From an uncultured Collinsella sp. (GTDB lineage Bacteria; Actinomycetota; Coriobacteriia; Coriobacteriales; Coriobacteriaceae), in NCBI GenBank assembly GCA_905213265.1, contig CAJMHR010000002.1, positions 1 through 64,000 of the forward strand: a DNA stretch of 64,000 nucleotides, given 5' to 3'. Shown in pieces: positions 18,247-28,298 of this stretch. Each line of letters opens with the position of its first letter. Position 1 is the first letter of the stretch. The notes under the pieces are model-generated. The model searched no databases. It was not told the origin of the DNA and worked only from the letters and a program-made list of their open reading frames with translations. The position numbers were made by a program, and so were the translations under genes.

Positions 18247-19653
18247 ATGCCTCTTGCTGATGTCTTTAGCCTGCTCGTTTTGGGTCAGGGCAAATCCGGT
18301 CTCGATGTCGCCCGCTGGGCGCTGGCACATCCCGAGCGCGTAAGCGCCGTTACCGTGTATGGCGGCGGCACCTCTGAGCCCAATGACGCCACGCGTGCGC
18401 TCGAGGCTGCTGGTGCGTCGTTTGTCTATGGGACCGAACAGGTCGAGGGTGCCTATGACGTATGCGTGACATGCCCGGGCATCTCGGAGTTCTCGGGCTT
18501 CTTTAAGGCCGGGCGCGAGCATGCCGCCCAGATTATGGGTGAGCCCGAGTTTGCCTATCGCCTGTCGTCCGATAACTGGATTGCCATCACGGGTACCAAC
18601 GGCAAGACGACCACCACGTCGTTGACTGATTATCTGCTCAAGGCTGCCGGCGAGGCCAGCGTTGCTGTCGGCAACATCGGCGAGCCGCCGGTCAACGAGA
18701 TTGACGGCCGAGCCCACAACGAGTGGTTTGTGGCTGAGCTCTCGAGCTATCAGATTGCTACGACCACCGAGCTCCACCCTCGCGTGGCGGTGCTGCTCAA
18801 CATCACTCCCGACCACTTGGGCTGGCATAAGAGCCATAAGAACTATGCGCTTGCCAAGATCAAACTGTTTGACAATATGGTCGATGACGATCTGGTGGTT
18901 GTCGACGTCGAAGACGCCGGCATTCACGAGTTCGATGAGTACATCTACACGCCGGGTCGTCGCATCTGCAAGGTCGCTTTTGACGAGCCTGAGGGCGAGG
19001 ATGCCGCCTTTGTGCGCGACGGCAAGATGGTCGTGCGCCTGAAGGGCGTCGAGACTCAGCTTGTCGCCCCGTCCGAGCTCAAGATTTCGGGCCATCACAA
19101 TGTTATCAATGCCCTGTGCGCTGCCACGGCTGCCCTGGCAGTCGGTGCCGATGTCGATGGTGTCTGCCGCGGTCTGGCTTCGTTCCAGCCGCTCGAGCAC
19201 CGCGTGGAGCCGTGTGGCGAGATTGACGGCGTGCGCTACGTCAACGATTCCAAGGCGACCAACACCGATGCGGTCGAGAAGGCGCTGACGGCATTTCCCG
19301 ATGACGACGTGATCTTGCTGCTCGGCGGCCACGATAAGGGCACGCCGCTCACGGACTTCGCGCGCGTTGTTATGGATAACGTACGCTCGGTCGTCTGCTT
19401 TGGCGATGCGCGCGAGCGCTTCACCGCCGCTATGGACGAGGCCGATGTCGATGGCGATGTGGATATCGCCCAGGCGGATGACCTGCGCGACGCCGTGGAC
19501 GTCGCCCGTTCGCTGTCGAGCCGTGGTGACGTGATCTTACTTTCTCCTGCCTGCTCTTCGTTCGATGAGTTCTCGGGCTATGAGGAGCGCGGCCGCGTGT
19601 TTAAGGACTACGTGGCCCAGCTTGCCGCTACAGCGAAATCACAAATGGAATAG
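18247..19653 (+). CDS. murD: UDP-MurNAc-L-alanine--D-glutamate ligase
   Basis: A 468-residue MurD adding D-glutamate to UDP-MurNAc-L-Ala. The N-terminal Rossmann domain starts LLVLGQGKSGLDVARWAL, the ATP loop is GTNGKTTTT (residues 116-124), and the C-terminal motif NDSKATNTDAVEKAL is typical of MurD. It begins nine bases after mraY. Confidence 0.96.
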   Translation: MPLADVFSLLVLGQGKSGLDVARWALAHPERVSAVTVYGGGTSEPNDATRALEAAGASFVYGTEQVEGAYDVCVTCPGISEFSGFFKAGREHAAQIMGEPEFAYRLSSDNWIAITGTNGKTTTTSLTDYLLKAAGEASVAVGNIGEPPVNEIDGRAHNEWFVAELSSYQIATTTELHPRVAVLLNITPDHLGWHKSHKNYALAKIKLFDNMVDDDLVVVDVEDAGIHEFDEYIYTPGRRICKVAFDEPEGEDAAFVRDGKMVVRLKGVETQLVAPSELKISGHHNVINALCAATAALAVGADVDGVCRGLASFQPLEHRVEPCGEIDGVRYVNDSKATNTDAVEKALTAFPDDDVILLLGGHDKGTPLTDFARVVMDNVRSVVCFGDARERFTAAMDEADVDGDVDIAQADDLRDAVDVARSLSSRGDVILLSPACSSFDEFSGYEERGRVFKDYVAQLAATAKSQME

Positions 19654-19661
19654 GGGTTGCG

Positions 19662-21182
19662 GTGAGAGAGGAGAGCCCCCGACAAGGTATGAGGAGGCCC
19701 GACTCGGACCGTGCTTCCTCACGTCGCATCACACCGCGTTCCAGCCGCGGCGGGCAGTCGTTTAGCGAACGCTATATTGCCGGCGTTCCCGCCCGTATCA
19801 TGCGCCCCCGTTTGATATTCATGGCCTGCCTGTTTACCTTGGTGTGCTTTGGCCTGCTGATGGTGTACTCGGCGTCTTCGGTCGAGGCGCTGCACGAGAA
19901 TGGCTCGGCGACGTTTTTTCTGGGTCGACAGGCCGCGTTTGCCGTGGTCGGTGTTCTGGCGCTGATTGCCATCGTGCGCGTTTTGCCGGACAACTGGTTT
20001 GGGGAGGATGTGCTCAGGATCTTCCTCATAGGCATGATAGGGCTACTGTTTTTGGTGTTCTTGGTGGGCAGCGGCAGCCGTGGCGCCACGCGCTGGCTCA
20101 ACATCGCCGGCATTCAGTTCCAGCCTTCCGAGTTTTTAAAGCCATTTGCCATTGCGTATTCGGCCATCATGCTTGATCGCTTCTTTTCGCCCGGTGGCAA
20201 CATCAACGAATTCCTTCGCAAGATGGGTATCTACCTGGGCATTTCGCTCTTTCTGATCTTTATCCAGCCCGATTTCGGTACTGTCCTGATCATCCTGTTG
20301 ACCCTCATGTGCATGGCGTTGTTTGCGGGTCTCGACCCCAGATTTATCATCGGCGTGCTAATCTTCGGCATTCTCGTGATCGTGATTGCACTTGTCGCAG
20401 AGCCGTACCGTATGGTGCGTATTCAGGTTGCCTTGAACCCTTGGGCCGACGAGTATGGTGACGGCTATCAGGCCACGCTTGCCATCATGGCCTTTGCCTC
20501 GGGCGGTCTGTTCGGCCGCGGCATCGGCAACTCAACCATGAAGTACTCGTATCTGCCCGAGGCGCACAATGACTACATCTTGGCCATCATTGGCGAGGAG
20601 GTCGGTTTTGTCGGAACCGTGCTGTTCTTCTTGGTGTTTGCGATGCTGATCTACTCGGCGTTTCGCATTGCCGAGCAGGCGACCGATCGTCGGGGCGCGC
20701 TTATGGCGTCTGGCTCCGCGGTCATTCTCGCGGTGCAGTTTTTGATTAACGCGTTGGGCATCCTCAACGTGTTTCCCATGACGGGCAAACCGTTGCCGTT
20801 TATTAGCTACGGCGGTTCGTCGATTATTGTGTCGCTTATGCTTGCCGGGTTGATCCTGCGCGTTTCGTACGAGAGCGCCCGTCGTGATGAGTACGACCGT
20901 CGCCGCGAGAGCTTTGCCGTTATGGATGAGAGTACCGCCGGCGTGCCCCATGTGCGCGGCGAGCGATCTTCGCGTAACGGTTTTACCGTCCTGGATGGCT
21001 CTGCGACCGAGCCGGCAGCCCGCCCGCGTCAGCGAATGGCGCCGCAAGGTCGTCCTCAGCGCCCCAGCCCTCGCAACGCGGGCGGCGGATATAATCGAAT
21101 CGATTTGAACTCGGACCCGTCGGCGCGTCTGCGCACCGACGACCAGGGACCGCGTGTACGAAGGGACTACCATGACCGATAA
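19662..21182 (+). CDS. ftsW: Septal peptidoglycan glycosyltransferase FtsW
   Basis: A 506-residue SEDS-family membrane polymerase with about ten helices. The conserved segments VYSASSVEAL, GIQFQPSEFLKPF and PLPFISYGGSSII are present. It polymerises lipid II at the septum together with FtsI. Both tails are basic and low in complexity: an N-terminal tail of about 40 residues and a C-terminal tail of about 100. GTG 19662 is nine bases after the murD stop; ATG 19689 is an alternative start. Confidence 0.95.
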   Translation: MREESPRQGMRRPDSDRASSRRITPRSSRGGQSFSERYIAGVPARIMRPRLIFMACLFTLVCFGLLMVYSASSVEALHENGSATFFLGRQAAFAVVGVLALIAIVRVLPDNWFGEDVLRIFLIGMIGLLFLVFLVGSGSRGATRWLNIAGIQFQPSEFLKPFAIAYSAIMLDRFFSPGGNINEFLRKMGIYLGISLFLIFIQPDFGTVLIILLTLMCMALFAGLDPRFIIGVLIFGILVIVIALVAEPYRMVRIQVALNPWADEYGDGYQATLAIMAFASGGLFGRGIGNSTMKYSYLPEAHNDYILAIIGEEVGFVGTVLFFLVFAMLIYSAFRIAEQATDRRGALMASGSAVILAVQFLINALGILNVFPMTGKPLPFISYGGSSIIVSLMLAGLILRVSYESARRDEYDRRRESFAVMDESTAGVPHVRGERSSRNGFTVLDGSATEPAARPRQRMAPQGRPQRPSPRNAGGGYNRIDLNSDPSARLRTDDQGPRVRRDYHDR

Positions 21183-22287
21183 GATGACCGTTGCTATTGC
21201 AGCCGGCGGCACGGCGGGACACATCAATCCCGCGCTCGCCTTGGCCGAAGAGCTGCGTGATCGTGGCCACCACGTTGTGTTCGTGGGCCAGTCGCGCAAG
21301 CTCGAGGGTCGTCTGGTCCCCGAGGCTGGGTTTGATTTTGTGCCCATTACGGTCACGGGCTTCGACCGCTCCCGTCCTTGGACGGCGCTGACCTCGCTGT
21401 GGCGTGTCAACAAGGCCAAGCGTGCGCTCGCCAGTCATTTCTCAAAGGTCGGCAAGCCCGATGCTGCCGTCGGTTTTGGTGCCTATGTCGAGGTTCCGCT
21501 GCTGGGGTGGTGCAAGGGCGCAGGCGTTCCGTATCTGCTGCATGAGCAGAACTCTGTTCCGGGCCTGGCCAACAAGATGATGAACTCCCACGCCGCCCGC
21601 GTGTGCATCTCGGTGCCGGCAGCGCGTTCGGTCTTTGAGCGCGAAGGTGACCCTGACCACGTGCTCATGACCGGCAACCCCGTACGTCGCTCGGTAATCG
21701 AGGGCGATCGCGCTCGCGGCCGCAAGGCACTTGGCGTTCCCGAGGACGCTACGCTGCTGCTCGTCTTTGGCGGTTCACTTGGCGCCCAGCACCTCAACGA
21801 GCGCGTGGTTTCGCTCAAAAACGAGCTGCTTTCGCGCAAGAACCTCTATGTGTTGCATTCGACGGGTGCCGACGGCTTTGAGGAGACCGAGCGCGCTTTG
21901 GCGCTGACGCCCGAGGAGGCGAAGCGTTACCGCGTCCAGCCTTACATCGACAACATGGGCGATATGCTGGCTGCTGCCGATTTGGTGCTCTCGCGTTCGG
22001 GCGCATCGAGCGTGGCCGAGATCGCTGCGCTCGCCGTGCCCTCGGTGCTCGTGCCGTATCCGCATGCGACGGCCGACCACCAAACCACCAATGCCCGGTA
22101 TCTGGTCGACGCCGGGGCCGGCGTGCTCTGCGCCGATGCCGATATCGACGGTTCTGCCTTTGCTGATGAGCTGTTGCACCTGGTCGATGACGCGGCGGCG
22201 CGCGACACCATGCGACAGGCGGCGCGTGGTCTGGCTCAGGATAGGGCCGCCGCTCTTCTGGCCGATGCGGTAGAGGGTTTGCGTTAG
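21172..22287 (+). CDS. murG: Undecaprenyldiphospho-muramoylpentapeptide GlcNAc-transferase
   Basis: A 371-residue GT28 glycosyltransferase making lipid II from lipid I and UDP-GlcNAc. Visible are the N-terminal glycine loop AAGGTAGHINPALALAEEL, HEQNSVPGLANK near residue 125 and the donor-site segment SRSGASSVAEIAAL near residue 275. The start ATG 21172 follows GAAGGGA and overlaps the end of ftsW by 11 bases. ATG 21184 would avoid the overlap but has a worse site. Confidence 0.97.
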   Translation: MTDKMTVAIAAGGTAGHINPALALAEELRDRGHHVVFVGQSRKLEGRLVPEAGFDFVPITVTGFDRSRPWTALTSLWRVNKAKRALASHFSKVGKPDAAVGFGAYVEVPLLGWCKGAGVPYLLHEQNSVPGLANKMMNSHAARVCISVPAARSVFEREGDPDHVLMTGNPVRRSVIEGDRARGRKALGVPEDATLLLVFGGSLGAQHLNERVVSLKNELLSRKNLYVLHSTGADGFEETERALALTPEEAKRYRVQPYIDNMGDMLAAADLVLSRSGASSVAEIAALAVPSVLVPYPHATADHQTTNARYLVDAGAGVLCADADIDGSAFADELLHLVDDAAARDTMRQAARGLAQDRAAALLADAVEGLR

Positions 22288-22384
22288 TTAGACGGGATAT
22301 CGTCGGTCGCCCTCGCGCTGATGCGGTAGGTGCGGTACAGTTAACGGGTTACAGGCAGTGTTTACGCAAGGAGTACACGAGCAC

Positions 22385-23803
22385 ATGGCTGATTCCCAGA
22401 CTGCAACCTCCGCGCCCGAGTTTAAGAGCGCCCACTTTATCGGTATCGGCGGCGCCGGCATGAGCGGCATCGCCCTCGTTCTGCACGAGCGCGGTTATGC
22501 CGTTACCGGCTCCGACCTTAAGACGTCACGCTATATCCGCCAGCTTACCCGCGCTGGTGTGAAGGTGCATGTGGGCCATGAGGCCGCCACGATCGACGAG
22601 GTCAAGCCCGACGTGGTTGTTGTCTCCACCGCTATTCCGGAGTCCAACCCTGAACTCGTGCGCGCTCGCGAGCTGGGCATTCCCGTGTGGCCCCGTGCCA
22701 AGATGCTCTCTGCCTTGGGCCACGGCTACACCACCGTCGCTGTTGCCGGCACGCATGGCAAGACCACCACGTCTTCGATGTGCGCAACCATGCTCGACCG
22801 CATGGGTCTGGATCCGAGCTTCCTGATCGGTGGCATCGTCGAGGGCTATGACACGAACGGCAAGAACGGCTCGGGCGACTACTTTGTCGCCGAGGCCGAC
22901 GAGTCCGACAGTTCCTTCCTGTTCCTGAACCCCAACGTAGTCATTGTGACCAACGTCGAGGCCGACCACCTCGATCACTACTCGGGTATCGAGGAGATCG
23001 AGGCGACTTTCGCCAAATTCATGAGCCTGGTGGGCGAGGACGGCACCGTCATCGTCTGCGGCGAGGACCCGCATCTGGTCGAGCTCGCCAAGTCGACGGG
23101 CCGTCACGTGCTTTCCTACGGCTTTGCCGAGAGCAACGACATCGTCTGCATGCACCCGGATGTCAAGGGCATCCAGAGTGACTTTATCGTTCGCTTTGAG
23201 GACGGCACTGAGCATGCCGTGGAGATCAAGAGCAATCCCGGTCGCCACAACATGCTCAACGCCACGGCGGTGCTCACCGTCGCCCATGTCCTGGGCCTTG
23301 ACATCGACGCCGCCGCCAAGGCGCTCTCGAGTTTTGAGGGCGTCCGCCGTCGCTTTACCCACGTGGGCGATATCGATGGCATCACCGTGGTCGATGATTA
23401 CGGCCATCACCCCACCGAGATCAAGGCGACGCTTGCTGCCGCTTCGTCGCTGGGCTACAAGCATGTCGACGTCGTGTTCCAGCCGCACCGCTATTCGCGC
23501 CTGCAGGCCCTGTGCGACGACTTTGCCGATGCGTTTGCCAATGCCGATAAACTGCTGCTGATTGATGTGTTCTCGGCTGGCGAGATGCCCATTCCGGGTG
23601 TCACCTCTAAAATGCTCGCCGATACCGTGCGCGCCAAGCATCCTAGCAAGGAGGTCGTGTACTGCTCCAGTCGTCTTGAGCTCAATCAGGAGCTCGAGCA
23701 GATGGTGGGCGAGGGCGACCTGCTGCTCACCATGGGTGCCGGTGACGTTACGACCGTCGGTCCCGAGTTCATTGAGTATCTGACTGCCAAGAAAGACGCT
23801 TAA
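22385..23803 (+). CDS. murC: UDP-MurNAc--L-alanine ligase
   Basis: A 472-residue MurC adding the first stem residue to UDP-MurNAc. The Rossmann opening is HFIGIGGAGMSGIALVL, the ATP loop GTHGKTTTS (residues 122-130), and DDYGHHPTEIKATL near residue 335 marks the C-terminal domain. ATG 22385 is chosen for AAGGAG at 22368-22373 and for the family's normal length; an in-frame ATG at 22358 lacks a site. About 100 bases separate it from murG. Confidence 0.97.
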   Translation: MADSQTATSAPEFKSAHFIGIGGAGMSGIALVLHERGYAVTGSDLKTSRYIRQLTRAGVKVHVGHEAATIDEVKPDVVVVSTAIPESNPELVRARELGIPVWPRAKMLSALGHGYTTVAVAGTHGKTTTSSMCATMLDRMGLDPSFLIGGIVEGYDTNGKNGSGDYFVAEADESDSSFLFLNPNVVIVTNVEADHLDHYSGIEEIEATFAKFMSLVGEDGTVIVCGEDPHLVELAKSTGRHVLSYGFAESNDIVCMHPDVKGIQSDFIVRFEDGTEHAVEIKSNPGRHNMLNATAVLTVAHVLGLDIDAAAKALSSFEGVRRRFTHVGDIDGITVVDDYGHHPTEIKATLAAASSLGYKHVDVVFQPHRYSRLQALCDDFADAFANADKLLLIDVFSAGEMPIPGVTSKMLADTVRAKHPSKEVVYCSSRLELNQELEQMVGEGDLLLTMGAGDVTTVGPEFIEYLTAKKDA

Positions 23804-23808
23804 GTCTA

Positions 23809-24720
23809 ATGGGTCTGTTTAACGCCGTCATGGCGCTCTCGGGCATGATCGACACGGATGTGATCGAGGACGAGCGCCTTGCGCGTCATACGAGCTATCG
23901 TATCGGCGGCAAGGCCGACCTCTTTGTGACGTGCCATAGCTATCATGCCCTCCGCCGCGCCGTGGCGGTGCTCGATCGCGAGCAGGTGCCGTGGGTCATC
24001 ATCGGCAAGGGCTCCAATCTGCTGGTTGCCGATGGCGGTTATCGCGGTGCCGTCATTTCGCTCGGACGTGAGTTTCAGCGCACGGTTGTTGCCGATGACG
24101 GTTGTACGCTGACGGTCGGTGCGGGCGTGATGTTTGCGCGCCTGGTCAACGATGCCCTGTCGCGTAGCCTCTCGGGCCTTGAGTTTGCCGTTGGCATTCC
24201 TGGTTCGGTCGGCGGTGCGATATCTATGAATGCCGGCACACGGACCGAGTGGATTGGCTCGCTGGTTGAGGATGTCGTAACGTTTGACCCGGCATCCGGT
24301 ATCAAGCATTATGCGGGGTCCGAGATCACTTGGGGCTACCGCGAATGTGGCCTTCCCCGCAATGAGATCATCCTCGAGTGCGTGCTCAAGCTTAAACCGG
24401 CGCCCAAGGCCGACATTCGCGAGCGCATGGAACGGTACCTGACGAGGCGCAAGCGTACGCAGCCCATGGGTCGCGCATCCTGCGGGTCGGTCTTTCGTAA
24501 CCCGCCCGATGCGAGTGTGGGCAAGCTTATCGAGGATTGTGGATTAAAGGGTTTTTCGATTGGCGGCGCGGAAGTTTCGCCCGTTCACGCTAATTTTATC
24601 GTTAATAACGGAACTGCCTCGGCCGATGACGTTGCCGCGGTTATCAGACATGTGCACGGAAAGGTGAGGGAGGCGTATGGCATCGAGCTCAGACCGGAAG
24701 TTAAATTCCTCGGCTTCTAG
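23809..24720 (+). CDS. murB: UDP-N-acetylenolpyruvoylglucosamine reductase
   Basis: A 303-residue FAD-dependent reductase giving UDP-MurNAc. Family features are RHTSYRIGGKADLFV at the start, the FAD loop GKGSNLLVADGGYRG, GIPGSVGGAISMNAG and the C-terminal catalytic region with GSVFRNP and HANFIVNNG. Type II (no third-domain insertion) fits its length. It begins five bases after murC, and its end overlaps ftsQ by 44 bases in another frame. Confidence 0.97.
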   Translation: MGLFNAVMALSGMIDTDVIEDERLARHTSYRIGGKADLFVTCHSYHALRRAVAVLDREQVPWVIIGKGSNLLVADGGYRGAVISLGREFQRTVVADDGCTLTVGAGVMFARLVNDALSRSLSGLEFAVGIPGSVGGAISMNAGTRTEWIGSLVEDVVTFDPASGIKHYAGSEITWGYRECGLPRNEIILECVLKLKPAPKADIRERMERYLTRRKRTQPMGRASCGSVFRNPPDASVGKLIEDCGLKGFSIGGAEVSPVHANFIVNNGTASADDVAAVIRHVHGKVREAYGIELRPEVKFLGF

Positions 24721-25933
24721 AGCATCGAAACCCACCTTCCGCCGCGCCGGAGGGCGTTCCGGCGCGCCTGCCAAACCTCAACGCAATACCGTCGTGCACT
24801 CTAAGTCTGTCGGGCATGTACGACAGGCCGGGCGTCCGGTCGTCGGCTCTCAGCTCGGTAATCGTCCGGCCGCAAAAAAGTCCTCGCGTCCCTCGGTGAC
24901 GTCAAAGCCTGTTATGGGCGCCAAGCCTGCCCGCCCCATGGCAACTCCTAAGCCCTCGACGGGAACTAAAGCGGCGCGTCCAGGTCGCACACTGGGCGCA
25001 TCGAAACCGCGCTCGCTGACATCGGTGCCGGCTACCGCCAAGAAGCCTTCGAGTAAAAAAGGCGTAAACCCGTTGTCTTCACTTGGGGCGATGGCAAATA
25101 AAACGTCAGACGCCGCTTCTGTCGTTGCAGGCAAAGGCAAAATCGTGGGCGGCGTTCTGGCCGTCTTTGCCGTGCTCGTCGTCGTTGCCATCGTGGTGAT
25201 CAACTCTAGATTGTTTACCGCCACTGATATTCAGATTCAAGGCAGCGAGCATGTGACGAAGCACGATGCTATCCAGCTGATCGATTTGCCCGAGGGAACG
25301 TCGCTTTTTAACGTCGATTCCGACCAGATTACCGAGGACCTCAAGCAGAACCCGTGGGTCTCGGGCGTGGATGTCCAGCGTCAGTTCCCGCATACGCTTA
25401 TCATTACGCCGATGGAGCGCAAGGTCATCGCAATTGCCTATATCAGCTCCGATGACCTTGCCTGGGCCATCGGGGATGATGACACCTGGATTGCCCCACT
25501 GTCGACGTCGGTCGAAGTGGACGACCAGGGCAACGTCATCACGACGGGGCAGGGTTCAAATACCCTGACCGGCATTGATGCCGCGCTAGCGCTCGCTAAG
25601 CACTATGGCGCGGTGTTGTTGACTGATGTCTCGGCGGATGTCGCTCCGGTTTCCGGCCAGGCGGTGAGCTCCAAGGCCGTTAAGGCTGGCCTGGATTATG
25701 TGCGTGGTTTTTCGAGCGAGTTCTTGGGACAAGTCAAGGATATTTCCACGCCTTCGGTCGAAGCCATCTCGGCAAACCTCAATAACGGCATTGAGGTGTC
25801 GCTGGGCGATTCGGACGATATCGCCAAAAAGGAACGCGTAGTCACCAAGTTGCTTTCGCAGGTAGAGGGCGTAACGTATATCAATGTGCGCTCTCCGGGC
25901 AACTACACATTTAGGAATGCTCCGACCTCGTAG
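24677..25933 (+). CDS. ftsQ: Cell division protein FtsQ/DivIB
   Basis: A 418-residue bitopic protein. Residues 1-150 are a basic Lys/Pro/Arg/Ser-rich cytoplasmic tail with repeated KP motifs, followed by one membrane helix (about 154-176, GGVLAVFAVLVVVAIVVI). A POTRA domain begins IQIQGSEHVTKHDAIQLI. It scaffolds FtsL and FtsB and recruits FtsW/FtsI. ATG 24677 lies inside murB. The tail is far longer than in most FtsQ proteins. Confidence 0.93.
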   Translation: MASSSDRKLNSSASRASKPTFRRAGGRSGAPAKPQRNTVVHSKSVGHVRQAGRPVVGSQLGNRPAAKKSSRPSVTSKPVMGAKPARPMATPKPSTGTKAARPGRTLGASKPRSLTSVPATAKKPSSKKGVNPLSSLGAMANKTSDAASVVAGKGKIVGGVLAVFAVLVVVAIVVINSRLFTATDIQIQGSEHVTKHDAIQLIDLPEGTSLFNVDSDQITEDLKQNPWVSGVDVQRQFPHTLIITPMERKVIAIAYISSDDLAWAIGDDDTWIAPLSTSVEVDDQGNVITTGQGSNTLTGIDAALALAKHYGAVLLTDVSADVAPVSGQAVSSKAVKAGLDYVRGFSSEFLGQVKDISTPSVEAISANLNNGIEVSLGDSDDIAKKERVVTKLLSQVEGVTYINVRSPGNYTFRNAPTS

Positions 25934-26132
25934 CGCTGGTTGATGCTTTGTTGAGGGGCCATACCACGCCGTTTATCTGGTTTGTTTGGTTTTCACGGTC
26001 AATTATTTGACTGATACGTTCATAATGTGCAACCATAATACGGTTTACCTTTGCATTTACTTTCAACCTGAAGGTTAATGTGCGCAGGGGTCGACCCATG
26101 CTATGGCTATAACCTTTGTTCGGAGGACCGAC

Positions 26133-27287
26133 ATGCACGAGACAGAGATCAACAACTACCTTGCCGTCATTAAGGTGGTCGGCGTCGGCGGCGGCGGTAC
26201 CAACGCGGTCAATCGAATGATCGAAGAGGGCATCCGCGGCGTCGAGTTTGTTGCCATCAACACCGATGCTCAGGCGCTCGCGATCTCTGATGCCGATATC
26301 AAGGTGCACATCGGCACCGACCTTACCCGCGGCCTGGGCGCCGGCGCCAACCCCGAGGTTGGCCGCAAGGCTGCCGATGAGTCCCGCGACGACATTGCCG
26401 AGGCGCTTGCTGGTGCCGACATGGTGTTCATCACCTGCGGCGAGGGCGGTGGCACCGGTACCGGCGCTGCTCCCATCGTTGCCGATATCGCGATGAACGA
26501 GGTCGGTGCACTGACCGTCGCCGTCGTGACCAAGCCCTTCACCTTCGAGGGCCGCAAGCGCAAGAAGAGCGCCGAGGAGGGCATTAAGACCCTCTCCGAT
26601 TGCGTCGACACCATGATTGTCATCCCTAACGATAAGCTGCTCGACATCGCCGAGAAGAAGACCACCATGCTCGAGGCCTTCGCGATTGCTGATGGCGTCC
26701 TTTCCCAGGGCACCCAGGGCATCACCGACCTCATCACCGTCCCCGGTATCATCAACCTGGACTTCGCCGATGTTAAGACCATCATGAAGCAGGCCGGTAC
26801 CGCCATGATGGGTATCGGTACCTCTTCTGGGGATACCCGTGCCGTCGACGCAGCCCAGCAGGCCATCTCCAGCCCGCTGCTCGAGAGCTCCATCGATGGT
26901 GCCACACGCGTGCTGCTCTCCATCGCCGGTTCCAAGGACCTGGGCATCCAGGAGATCAGCGACGCCGCCGACGTTGTCGCCAACGCCGTCGACCCCGAGG
27001 CCAACATCATCTTCGGTACCGTTGTCGACGAGTCCCTGGGCGATCAGGTGCGTATCACCGTCATCGCTACGGGCTTCTCCGACTCCAACGTCAACCGTCA
27101 GGACGAGCTCTTTGCTGCTCAGCAGTCTCAGAGCAAGGCCGCTGCCTCCGCTGAGCCGCAGCGCACCGCTCCGGCCACCAGCCCGGCTCAGGCCGCTCCG
27201 ACCCGCAACGTCGGTGGCACCGAGCTTCCTAACTTCGGCAACGATCAGTTCGAGCTTCCCGACTTCCTGAAGCGCGGCAGCTTCTAA
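26133..27287 (+). CDS. ftsZ: Cell division protein FtsZ
   Basis: A 384-residue tubulin homologue that polymerises with GTP into the Z ring. The tubulin signature GGGTGTG is at residues 105-111, the opening is [16 protein letters not shown], and the C-terminal peptide ([11 protein letters not shown]) that binds SepF is intact after a linker rich in Ala, Ser and Pro. ATG 26133 is chosen for GGAGG at 26122-26125 region; the upstream in-frame ATG at 26103 is unsupported. The 199-base gap after ftsQ (TTGACT at 26007, CATAAT-like sequences nearby) probably holds its own promoter. Confidence 0.98.
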   Translation: MHETEINNYLAVIKVVGVGGGGTNAVNRMIEEGIRGVEFVAINTDAQALAISDADIKVHIGTDLTRGLGAGANPEVGRKAADESRDDIAEALAGADMVFITCGEGGGTGTGAAPIVADIAMNEVGALTVAVVTKPFTFEGRKRKKSAEEGIKTLSDCVDTMIVIPNDKLLDIAEKKTTMLEAFAIADGVLSQGTQGITDLITVPGIINLDFADVKTIMKQAGTAMMGIGTSSGDTRAVDAAQQAISSPLLESSIDGATRVLLSIAGSKDLGIQEISDAADVVANAVDPEANIIFGTVVDESLGDQVRITVIATGFSDSNVNRQDELFAAQQSQSKAAASAEPQRTAPATSPAQAAPTRNVGGTELPNFGNDQFELPDFLKRGSF

Positions 27288-27313
27288 GTCGTTCTTTGCA
27301 TTGTTGTGCACAG

Positions 27314-27343
27314 GGGCGTGTCCGTATGGACGCGCCCTTTTTA
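27314..27343 (+). terminator. Rho-independent terminator after ftsZ
   Basis: A 10-bp stem with one G-U pair (27314-27323/27328-27337), a 4-base loop and TTTTT. It closes the dcw transcript. Confidence 0.9.
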
Positions 27344-27432
27344 TTTCGACTTTGTAAACTAGAACCTCCAATCTCTTTACGTTCCCTTTACGATTGCCTC
27401 CAGCGCAGCAGGTATCCTTTTAGAGAAGTATG

Positions 27433-27455
27433 ACAGCCGTATAAACGCTGGCTGT
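27433..27455. promoter_or_regulatory. Inverted repeat over the -10 of the pgeF-pst promoter
   Basis: ACAGCC (27433-27438) and GGCTGT (27450-27455) flank TATAAA (27440-27445), a probable -10. This is a typical arrangement for repression. It precedes pgeF, which overlaps pstS, so it may control the phosphate operon too. The regulator is unknown. Confidence 0.4.
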
Positions 27456-27497
27456 AGCGGCGATGCCGCGGTACTTGTGTTATTAGGAGGCTTTAGT

Positions 27498-28298
27498 ATG
27501 GCAGCACGTGCGGACAAAGTTTCGCGTGTCGACCATGATGGAGTTACGTTGGTGGAAGGCGCGACATCCGATGTTCGCTTTGCCTTCACCGAGCGCGCCG
27601 GTGGTGTTTCCGAAGATGCGTACTCCTCACTCAACTTGGGCTCGCATGTTGGCGATGATCCCTTTGCTGTTCAAGAAAATCGTCGTCGCGCGCTCGAGGC
27701 TATGGGTGCCGCCGAGTGCGAGCACAACCTGCTCGTTCCCAATCAGGTCCATGGTGACCATATCGTTGCGGTGACCTCGAACGGCGCCGATGACCTTGAG
27801 GACGTCCGCGAGCAGATTGCCGAGGGCTGCGATGCCATCGTCTGTACGGCGCATAACGTACCCGTGCTGCTCTGCTTTGCCGACTGCGTTCCCGTGGTGC
27901 TGGTGGCCCCTGGCGGATTTGCCGTGGTGCACTCCGGTTGGAAGGGCACGATTGCACGCATTTCCGCCAAGGCGTGCCAGGCGCTTTGCGATGCTGCCGG
28001 TTGCGATGCGAGCGGCGTTTCCGCCTATATCGGCCCCCATATCTTGGGTGACGAATATGAGGTATCCCAGGAACTCATGGATCGCTTTGCCGCCGAGTTC
28101 TCTTGCATCGATGCGAGTACCTCTCGCATGCTCGATCTTTCCGCTGCCATTCGCGAGGCGCTGGTAGATGTCGGTGTCGACGCGGATAATATCGTGGATA
28201 CCCAGCTTTCGACCGTGCGTCAGAACGACCGCTTTTATTCCTACCGTAACGAGGGCGGCACCTGTGGGCGCCATGCTGCGATCGGCGTGATGTTATGA
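27498..28298 (+). CDS. pgeF: Peptidoglycan editing factor / multi-copper-oxidase-like (YfiH/LACC1 family)
   Basis: A 266-residue member of the YfiH/LACC1 family. The metal-binding residues appear in LLVPNQVHGDHIVAV, LCFADCVPVVL and VVHSGWKGT. In E. coli the homologue removes wrongly incorporated L-Ser from UDP-MurNAc peptides; other members act as purine nucleoside phosphorylase/adenosine deaminase. ATG 27498 follows a perfect AGGAGG. The neighbour of ftsZ is normally this gene (ylmD). Its stop codon overlaps the pstS start (ATGA). Confidence 0.92.
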   Translation: MAARADKVSRVDHDGVTLVEGATSDVRFAFTERAGGVSEDAYSSLNLGSHVGDDPFAVQENRRRALEAMGAAECEHNLLVPNQVHGDHIVAVTSNGADDLEDVREQIAEGCDAIVCTAHNVPVLLCFADCVPVVLVAPGGFAVVHSGWKGTIARISAKACQALCDAAGCDASGVSAYIGPHILGDEYEVSQELMDRFAAEFSCIDASTSRMLDLSAAIREALVDVGVDADNIVDTQLSTVRQNDRFYSYRNEGGTCGRHAAIGVML

